Origin: an uncultured Verrucomicrobiota bacterium
GTDB lineage: Bacteria; Verrucomicrobiota; Verrucomicrobiia; Limisphaerales; UBA1096
DNA: 6,354 bases
Direction of reading: 5' to 3'
Assembly (NCBI GenBank): GCA_913050205.1
Contig: CAJXAU010000102.1
Coordinates: 1 to 6,354, forward strand
Below are positions 1 through 5,330 of the stretch, one piece after another. The first letter of the stretch is position 1; every line of letters starts with the position of its first letter. Both the position numbers and the translations under genes were made by a program. The notes beneath the pieces are model-generated. The model saw only the letters and a program-made list of their open reading frames with translations, made no database searches and was not told the DNA's origin.

Positions 1-3000
1 TAAGGCGTTCACTGGCTTGTTGTGATTCGACGATTCGCTTGGCCAAGGGGGCGTGCGCTGTTTTTATTTTCCAGAGGCCGGCTAACTCGGCGGCGGCTTC
101 CCTGATCGATTGATCGGCATGACCAAGGTGGGCGACAACGATTTCGGGTTGGGCGGGTTGGGCGGAATTTTGCCTCGCCCCGGCGGCGACCGGCTGTAGC
201 AGGGATGGCTGATCGTTTGCCAACGACAACACGAAATCGATCTCTTCCGACTGGCCCAGCCCGGCGATGGTGCGGACGGCGTTCGAAAGGTTGTCCCGGG
301 CGATTTTGTTTTCGCGAATCAGCGTAACCAGCGTAGCGGTGGCGCGTGGGTCGCCGGTAGCCTTGAGCGCGTATTGAAGCAGCCCGGTCTCGCCGTCGAA
401 CACCTGTTTGCCGGACTGCAGAGCAGGCAGCCAGTCGTCGCGCAGTTCGCGGGCTGTAAGCCATGTGGCGTAGTCCAGAAATGAGTCACCAGCGTGACGA
501 CGGGCTCGCATGGCGATGTTGGCTGCCTGGAGTGAACCGGTTTCGCGCAGGGTGTTCACCGCCTCCAGCCGGACGCGGGGATGACGATCCTCAGCCGCGG
601 CAGCGTACAACTCAAATGGCTTGTCGATGCGGTCGTGCCAATGAAACAGCATGCGAACCGCGCAGGCTCGGGCACGGGGTTCCGGCGAGTTCAACACCGC
701 GCGAAGCAGCGACTCGTTGGGCGTGTCGAGCGTGCCGTGAAGCCAAAGTGCCTCCAGCCGATGATGTTCAAAATCGGGGTCAAACGGAGACAGGCCATCG
801 ACCCAGTCCTTGAGCTTGGGCAAAACCTTGGCACGGGGCCGGGAGGCCAGTTCGCGCTTGGCCTGTGTGCGGGTGTAATCCTCGGGAGATTTGAGGTGAT
901 TCAACAGCAGTTCCACCGGGGCACCGTGGATGTGCGGCCGCTCGACGAGTGGGCGATCCTTGGCCGTGAGTCGCCAGATTCGACCGTGCGCCTTGTCGCG
1001 GAGTGGGTGATGAAAATCCACCTCGCCGTGGTCGATGATCGCATTGTACCAGTCTACAATATAGAGCGCGCCATCAGGGCCGACCTTGAGGTCGACCGGG
1101 CGGAAGGTGTTGCGGCTGGACCGGATAAGCGTTTCGACTTCCTTGGCGGCAAAGCCGCTGCCGTTGTCGGTGAGTTCGTAGCGGACGGTACGGTTGGCGC
1201 GAAAATCGTTTTCAACAATGCTCCCCCGCCACTCGGCCGGGAGATGGCGGCCGGAGAGCACCTCGCAACCGGTGCCCTTCGGCTTGCCGGGCACGAGGCC
1301 GGGCAGGGTGCGGGGTGCGCCGACGGCACTCCGAAAAGCCGCCCCGGGAAAGGTGAAGTGAGGCCCCTGTCCACCCGCGCCGTCGGTGATGAAAGATTGA
1401 CCCCAGCGATCGATCGCGTGGCCCCATGGGTTGACTGCGCCGCGTGCAAAGACTTCGAGTCGCTCCGTTTCCGGCCGGAACCGCCAGAGGCCGCTGCCAT
1501 TGAGTCGGCGCTTGCCCCAGCGTGTGTCGATGAAGCTGTTGATGTAGATCGATTGGTTGAAATACAACTCGCCCCACGGTGCCCAGCGCAGGGCGTGAAT
1601 CATGTGGTGGACGTCGGCGTTGCCAAACCCGGAAAAGACCACACGCCGTTCATCCGCCCGATCGTCGCCGTCGGTGTCGGCGAGGAACAAAAACTCAGTG
1701 GCACTGCAGACGTACGCACCTCCCTGCACCGGCATGACCGAGTGGGGGACGAGTAGACCCTCGGCGAACACGGTCGATTTTTCCGCAACACCGTCGCCGT
1801 TGATGTCCTCAAGGATAACGATACGGTCATTGGGTTCCGTGCCCGGTTTGATGTGCGGGTAGGTGGAACTCATCGAGACCCACGCCCGTCCCCGTGTGTC
1901 CCAGTTGAGATTGATCGGGTTGGTAAGGATCGGGTCGGCGGCGAACAGATTCAGTGCAAAGCCGTCGGGTACGGTCATGCTGGCAACTTCACCGGCCGTA
2001 TCCGGTGACGGGATGTGTCGGGGAACTTCGTGCTCGGGGTCGTTGTGAACCGGTTGCCATGCGTCAATTCGCTCGATGGAATAACGGTGGGTTCGCGGCA
2101 AACGCAGCCGGGCGATGCGTTCCTCGGCTGCTGTCACGAGCCGGGCGAATTCCTCCATCTCATAGCCGAGGTGCCCCATCTCGTAGGAGCGGAACAGAAA
2201 AATGTACGTGCGGTTTAGGGGGCGGAGCCGCCTACGGTGTTGGACATTTTTTTGGATGATCTCGGCGCGGAGTTTTTCGGTGGTTGCGTATTCCGGCCCA
2301 TGCAGAATCGCTTGGCCAAGCGCCGGTCGCTTGGGGTCGGTTGTCAATATATCGACACCGTCGATCCTTAGTCGGAAACGATTGGCCGAGGAGGTGACAC
2401 TCACGCGGCGGTCTGGGGTGAGGAAATCGCTTGGCAATCGGTCAGTTCGCAAATCGAAACGAATTCCGCGCTCCGTGGTCACAAGATTGTCCGTGGCCAA
2501 GCCGCCGCGGGTAGACACAACACGGTCCGGGTTGAGGACGATTTGGGAAGCCAACTCGCTGGCGAGGCCAAGTTCCTCCATCACCAGCTTGGCCAAGCGG
2601 CGATAGCCGAGGTCGTTTAACTGCACGCCGTTCTCCGTGATCGGCTCGTCGGTGGGCGAGATGAGCTTGCCGTGAAGATCGATCACAAGATGCCCGTTTT
2701 TCTGGCCAATCTCCCGGATGAATCGGGCCGCTTGGCCAAGCCGCTCGTTACGCTTGGCCAAGCCCGGCAACCGCGAGCCGGTGGCTTCCTGCCGTGGCGG
2801 CGTCAAGAGTATCAGCTTGGCTCCATTGTCGCTGAACGCGCTCAACAGGCGTGTGTAGCCGGACTTGAACTGGTCAAGCGACAGGCCTGTTTCCTCGAAC
2901 GCCACACTGCTGCCGTACCCCACGATGATGGCGCTCGGGCTGGCATCGGAAACGTGTTTCAACAACGCGCGATAGCCAACGCCATCAGCGGGGCCGGACT

Positions 3001-4252
3001 GCCAGCCGCGAGTGTTGCGGCTGTCCTTGAACTCCGCCCTCGCCGTGCCGAACACGTCGTCGCCGGGCCAGCCGAGATTGCGAAATGTGATGTCGTGATT
3101 TGGCCAGTGCGCGGTCAACGCAGTCTCGAGATAGCCTAACTTTTCCATCCGTGAGATCAGCGTGTCCCCGACGAAAACCACCCGGTTTTTCGTGGGCGGC
3201 TCGGGGAGAAACATTTTCTCGTTGTCGATGTTTCCATCGAGCTTCCAGTGGGCTGTGAGAGCCTTGTTATTTACATCGGTTTCGCCGGCCGCGAGTTTGG
3301 TCATGTCGTTTTCGGATAATCCCAAGCTGTAGACCCGCACGTCATCGATATCTCCCTCAAAAATTTCGCGTTTGTCTCCGTACGACCCGATGCAGGCCGG
3401 GGCGTTGCCGGTTGCGCCAAGCTCTCCCTCGATGGACGTTTCACTGATTTTTTTTCCATCGAAAAAGAGGCGAACTGTTTTTCCGTCGTACGAGGCGGCA
3501 ACATGATGCCATTTGCCATCCGACAGGTTGGCCTTGTCGATTCGTCCGCCGTATTCCTTGTAGCCGGAAATATTCAGGCCAAACCAAAGCCCCCAGTACT
3601 GCCCCTCCTGACCGATGGCCAACAGGCGACGGTGTTCGCCATCCTCCTTGCGGTAAATGCACTGCCAGTGGTTGGTGATGTTTTCCGGTCGGATCCATGC
3701 GCTGAGGGTGACCCCTTTACGGGAATGGAGCCCGGGATACCCCGCAGCCTCAACCCTTGGCTTGTCCCTGCCGAATCGAAGTGCCTGCCCGTGCCGCCCG
3801 TCAATGAATTCAAAACGGCCTTCGCCAGACTTGTGAGTCGGTCTGCGTTGGGGGGTGACGCCCGGGTGTTGTTGAGAAACCGCGATGACGGACGGTTCAC
3901 TAAATTCACTTGCGTTCCCATCGGTGTCCCAAGTTTGGACCTTCCACCAAACCTTGGCCCCGTCAGGAAATGCTTTGCCTGTGCAGAGGATGTTTTTGTT
4001 TTCCGATGAAAGCCGGTGGCCGCTGTTCCATAAATCGCCGACGTCCGCGTAGAGTTTTCGGAGGTCGCTGGCGACGAGTATTCGGTAGCCGATTTGCCCC
4101 TCTGCATCCCATGAGAAGGCGAATTGATTCAGAGCCAATCCGAGTTTGTTCGCCACGGGAGTGGCGCGGAGATTATCGGGAGTCGCCTCAAGCGGCCTGG
4201 CCCAGGCACCCATGAAAATGAGAATGAGTATAATTCGTGTTACTGTTGGCAT
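1..4252 (-). CDS. Giant exported PVC-type membrane-bound dehydrogenase-like protein (FN3/LamG/SGNH-like/beta-propeller/HEAT), 3' end outside window
   Basis: At least 1417 codons are open without interruption. An in-frame TAG lies six codons upstream of the ATG, and residues 1-18/23 form a signal peptide (RIILILIF core, AWA or LEA cleavage), so this start is firm. Domains seen: 24-125 resembles the Ig/FN3-like N-terminal domain of GH78 alpha-L-rhamnosidases (NLRA..., FSWD, YRILVAS, DLWNSGH, WWKVQTWDTDG). 144-319 is LamG-like (SAWIRPENI, WHHVAASYDG near 247, DDVRVYS). 358-555 is an SGNH/GDSL-hydrolase fold with altered catalytic motifs (GDT at 362-364, GYGSS at 445-449, NGVQ at 541-544). 759-1096 is the Pirellula/Verrucomicrobia dehydrogenase-type beta-propeller (TIGR02604-like), with Ca-loop-like NGDG at 818-821 and DTDGDD at 859-864, plus NPWGH, DRWGQ and DWYN. 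HEAT-like helical repeats run from 1097 to the edge. Family members usually end in a CxxCH heme domain, which is not visible here. The role is probably periplasmic or surface oxidation or binding of glycans; the substrate is unknown. The gene is divergent from the peptidase gene and carries five copies of a 12-bp palindrome. Confidence 0.9.
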   Translation of the reverse strand, partial: MPTVTRIILILIFMGAWARPLEATPDNLRATPVANKLGLALNQFAFSWDAEGQIGYRILVASDLRKLYADVGDLWNSGHRLSSENKNILCTGKAFPDGAKVWWKVQTWDTDGNASEFSEPSVIAVSQQHPGVTPQRRPTHKSGEGRFEFIDGRHGQALRFGRDKPRVEAAGYPGLHSRKGVTLSAWIRPENITNHWQCIYRKEDGEHRRLLAIGQEGQYWGLWFGLNISGYKEYGGRIDKANLSDGKWHHVAASYDGKTVRLFFDGKKISETSIEGELGATGNAPACIGSYGDKREIFEGDIDDVRVYSLGLSENDMTKLAAGETDVNNKALTAHWKLDGNIDNEKMFLPEPPTKNRVVFVGDTLISRMEKLGYLETALTAHWPNHDITFRNLGWPGDDVFGTARAEFKDSRNTRGWQSGPADGVGYRALLKHVSDASPSAIIVGYGSSVAFEETGLSLDQFKSGYTRLLSAFSDNGAKLILLTPPRQEATGSRLPGLAKRNERLGQAARFIREIGQKNGHLVIDLHGKLISPTDEPITENGVQLNDLGYRRLAKLVMEELGLASELASQIVLNPDRVVSTRGGLATDNLVTTERGIRFDLRTDRLPSDFLTPDRRVSVTSSANRFRLRIDGVDILTTDPKRPALGQAILHGPEYATTEKLRAEIIQKNVQHRRRLRPLNRTYIFLFRSYEMGHLGYEMEEFARLVTAAEERIARLRLPRTHRYSIERIDAWQPVHNDPEHEVPRHIPSPDTAGEVASMTVPDGFALNLFAADPILTNPINLNWDTRGRAWVSMSSTYPHIKPGTEPNDRIVILEDINGDGVAEKSTVFAEGLLVPHSVMPVQGGAYVCSATEFLFLADTDGDDRADERRVVFSGFGNADVHHMIHALRWAPWGELYFNQSIYINSFIDTRWGKRRLNGSGLWRFRPETERLEVFARGAVNPWGHAIDRWGQSFITDGAGGQGPHFTFPGAAFRSAVGAPRTLPGLVPGKPKGTGCEVLSGRHLPAEWRGSIVENDFRANRTVRYELTDNGSGFAAKEVETLIRSSRNTFRPVDLKVGPDGALYIVDWYNAIIDHGEVDFHHPLRDKAHGRIWRLTAKDRPLVERPHIHGAPVELLLNHLKSPEDYTRTQAKRELASRPRAKVLPKLKDWVDGLSPFDPDFEHHRLEALWLHGTLDTPNESLLRAVLNSPEPRARACAVRMLFHWHDRIDKPFELYAAAAEDRHPRVRLEAVNTLRETGSLQAANIAMRARRHAGDSFLDYATWLTARELRDDWLPALQSGKQVFDGETGLLQYALKATGDPRATATLVTLIRENKIARDNLSNAVRTIAGLGQSEEIDFVLSLANDQPSLLQPVAAGARQNSAQPAQPEIVVAHLGHADQSIREAAAELAGLWKIKTAHAPLAKRIVESQQASERL
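37..48. repeat. Copy 1 of dispersed palindrome (GCTTGGCCAAGG)
   Basis: The 10-bp core CTTGGCCAAG (38-47) is perfect and the outer pair is mismatched (11 of 12). It lies in the HEAT-repeat part of the giant gene and is read there as TTG GCC AAG, giving P-L-A-K-R. Confidence 0.85.
2310..2321. repeat. Copy 2 of dispersed palindrome GCTTGGCCAAGC
   Basis: This is a perfect 12-bp copy in the linker between the SGNH-like domain and the propeller of the giant gene. It is read as CTT GGC CAA GCG, giving A-L-G-Q-A, a different codon phase from copies 1, 3 and 5. Confidence 0.9.
2587..2598. repeat. Copy 3 of dispersed palindrome GCTTGGCCAAGC
   Basis: This is a perfect copy near the end of the SGNH-like domain, read as CGC TTG GCC AAG CTG (R-L-A-K-L). 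About 90 bases to its left, 2491-2502 (CCGTGGCCAAGC) matches 10 of 12 and may be a decayed relative. Confidence 0.9.
2730..2741. repeat. Copy 4 of dispersed palindrome GCTTGGCCAAGC
   Basis: This is a perfect copy within the SGNH-like domain, read as CGG CTT GGC CAA GCG (R-L-G-Q-A). It lies 22 bases start-to-start from copy 5, about two helical turns. Confidence 0.9.
2752..2763. repeat. Copy 5 of dispersed palindrome GCTTGGCCAAGC
   Basis: This is a perfect copy within the SGNH-like domain, read as GGC TTG GCC AAG CGT (G-L-A-K-R). Together with copy 4 it encodes a GLAKRNERLGQAA stretch, so neighbouring copies are used in two different codon phases. Confidence 0.9.
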
Positions 4253-4279
4253 CGCGAGGGAAAGCTAACCCGCTTGGCG

Positions 4280-4318
4280 GTCGAAGTGGCATTAAAAAAA
4301 CCGGTTTTTCACTTCAAC
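4280..4318. promoter_or_regulatory. Dyad-symmetric element in the divergent intergenic region (candidate operator)
   Basis: The 94-bp gap between the two divergent start codons contains a perfect 14-bp palindrome, AAAAACCGGTTTTT (4296-4309). It is flanked by outer arms GTCGAAGTG (4280-4288) and CACTTCAAC (4310-4318), which match as inverted repeats in 8 of 9 positions. The left arm is set off by seven extra bases, so the whole is imperfect as a hairpin but strongly symmetric. Its place between two 5' ends favours an operator over a terminator. The cognate regulator is not in the window. Confidence 0.45.
4291..4317 (-). promoter_or_regulatory. Candidate sigma70-type promoter for the giant minus-strand gene
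   Basis: Read on the minus strand, TTGAAG (4317-4312; 4 of 6 to TTGACA) is followed after 15 bases by TTTAAT (4296-4291; 5 of 6 to TATAAT). Transcription would begin near 4284, leaving a leader of about 30 bases before the ATG at 4252. The spacer is occupied by the CCGG-centred palindrome, so a repressor bound there would block the promoter. The 15-base spacing is short, and promoter consensus in these phyla is poorly known, so this is tentative. Confidence 0.25.
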
Positions 4319-4346
4319 TGCGTTCTTTTGTTGATACTTTTCCTGC

Positions 4347-5330
4347 ATGATTTCAGTAGTGCAAAAAACGAGCGCCCGTGTGTGCGGCTTGGTTTTATTT
4401 CTATTCTGTAGTCAAAGTGGGAGTGTCGCGGAGGATGTGTCCCAGCGGATGGTTTTGACAGAGGCGGAGCCGAAGTATGTCCGGAACCTGAATTATCCCG
4501 AGAAGTGGTATCGCGTTTTGAAGAAGGGCATCGACACCACGCGCGATTACCTCGGGAACTACGGTCCGCTGTGCGTCTACATCATCGGGCAGGAGGAGGA
4601 TGAACTGAAATCGGACGAGATCGCTGAAAAGATCATCGATGCCTACTGCCGCAATCGGCACGGCAAAGCGCGGGATCGTGTGCAGGATTGTTTGGAACGC
4701 AAAGGTGGCTCGTTGGTTGAGCGGGCGAGGGATGGTTCCACCGAGGCGTATCTTTCGTATGTCGACTTCCTCGACAAACCATTGGCCGAACTGGTGTTCA
4801 TTAACCCACACGGTTTTCCGATGCCGTATCTGCATACACGAGGCATCCACGAGTACGCGCATGTGTTTCAGCGCGCGCACGATCGGACGCCGACCTGGTT
4901 GACCGAGGGTGGCGCGGAATTTTTGGCATTTTACCTTGGCGACAAACACGACTGGATCGACTTCGAAAAATCGATGAAGAAGTCGATGCGCATGGCCAAT
5001 TCGGTCGAGAACGGCGAGGCCACTCTGGTTGATTTTGAGGATGTCGGAAAAATTGAAAAGGAGCGGCCGCACTTGAAAAAATATTATCGGCATCTGGCAT
5101 ACGACGCCGGGGCCTGGGCGGTGGCGCTGCTGATTCATCGTTCCGAGGGGCGAAGCGTGAAACAGTTCACGAAACGATTTTATCCGATGCTTGGCGAAAA
5201 AGGCTGGCGCGCGGCGGTCTGTCGTTACGGTGGTTACGAGGACATGAATGCCTTTTACAGCGCATTCGCCGAGTTGTTGGAGAAACCCGCGGAGGAGCAG
5301 ATGAAAATGCTCCGTGCGATTAGGCCCTAG
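4347..5330 (+). CDS. Exported peptidase MA-like zinc metallopeptidase (gluzincin)
   Basis: This complete 327-residue protein begins with a signal peptide: a basic start, the hydrophobic core CGLVLFLFC at 13-21, and likely cleavage after SVA at 26-28. The residue before C21 is Phe, which argues against a lipoprotein. The zinc-binding motif HEYAH is at 168-172, with H168 and H172 as ligands and E169 as catalytic base. It is followed by TWLTEGGAEF, in which E187 is the probable third ligand, 14 residues after H172. This WxxEGxAE arrangement is typical of peptidase MA-like gluzincins. A helical C-terminal half (about 230-327) follows, with AYDAGAWAVALLI and MNAFYSAFAELL. It should be a secreted or periplasmic peptidase, although some family members are uncharacterised and no substrate can be named. 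The ATG has no Shine-Dalgarno sequence; GTG at residue 5 is an alternative start that keeps the signal peptide. The gene diverges from the giant dehydrogenase-like gene and converges on the downstream gene with a 4-bp overlap. It carries no copy of the GCTTGGCCAAGC palindrome, unlike both neighbours. Confidence 0.88.
   Translation: MISVVQKTSARVCGLVLFLFCSQSGSVAEDVSQRMVLTEAEPKYVRNLNYPEKWYRVLKKGIDTTRDYLGNYGPLCVYIIGQEEDELKSDEIAEKIIDAYCRNRHGKARDRVQDCLERKGGSLVERARDGSTEAYLSYVDFLDKPLAELVFINPHGFPMPYLHTRGIHEYAHVFQRAHDRTPTWLTEGGAEFLAFYLGDKHDWIDFEKSMKKSMRMANSVENGEATLVDFEDVGKIEKERPHLKKYYRHLAYDAGAWAVALLIHRSEGRSVKQFTKRFYPMLGEKGWRAAVCRYGGYEDMNAFYSAFAELLEKPAEEQMKMLRAIRP

Noticed and set aside
9..464. A 151-codon open frame on the minus strand near the left edge
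   Set aside because: It is in a different frame of the same strand from the giant gene, which stays open here and encodes HEAT-like repeats. The shadow product is Arg/Pro-rich with no domain.
581..1756. A 391-codon open frame on the plus strand
   Set aside because: It lies opposite the beta-propeller and HEAT part of the giant minus-strand gene, whose frame shows clear family motifs (NPWGH, DRWGQ, DWYN, NGDG). The plus translation has no recognisable domain and is rich in residues expected from reading GC-rich DNA backwards.
2195..2250. GC-rich inverted repeat GGCGGAGCCGCC considered as a hairpin, terminator or break in the giant gene
   Set aside because: The stem is only five pairs with a two-base loop, and the encoded segment (RRRLRPLNRTYIFLF) matches what this protein family has at this point. 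The frame is intact across it.
4296..4315. The CCGG-centred dyad as a rho-independent terminator
   Set aside because: It sits between two divergent start codons where no transcript of a window gene needs to end, and the GC core is only four bases. An operator reading is more economical.
4401..5138. A 245-codon open frame on the minus strand opposite the peptidase gene
   Set aside because: The plus-strand frame carries a signal peptide and HEYAH/TEGGAE metallopeptidase motifs, while the minus translation shows none. It is an antisense shadow.
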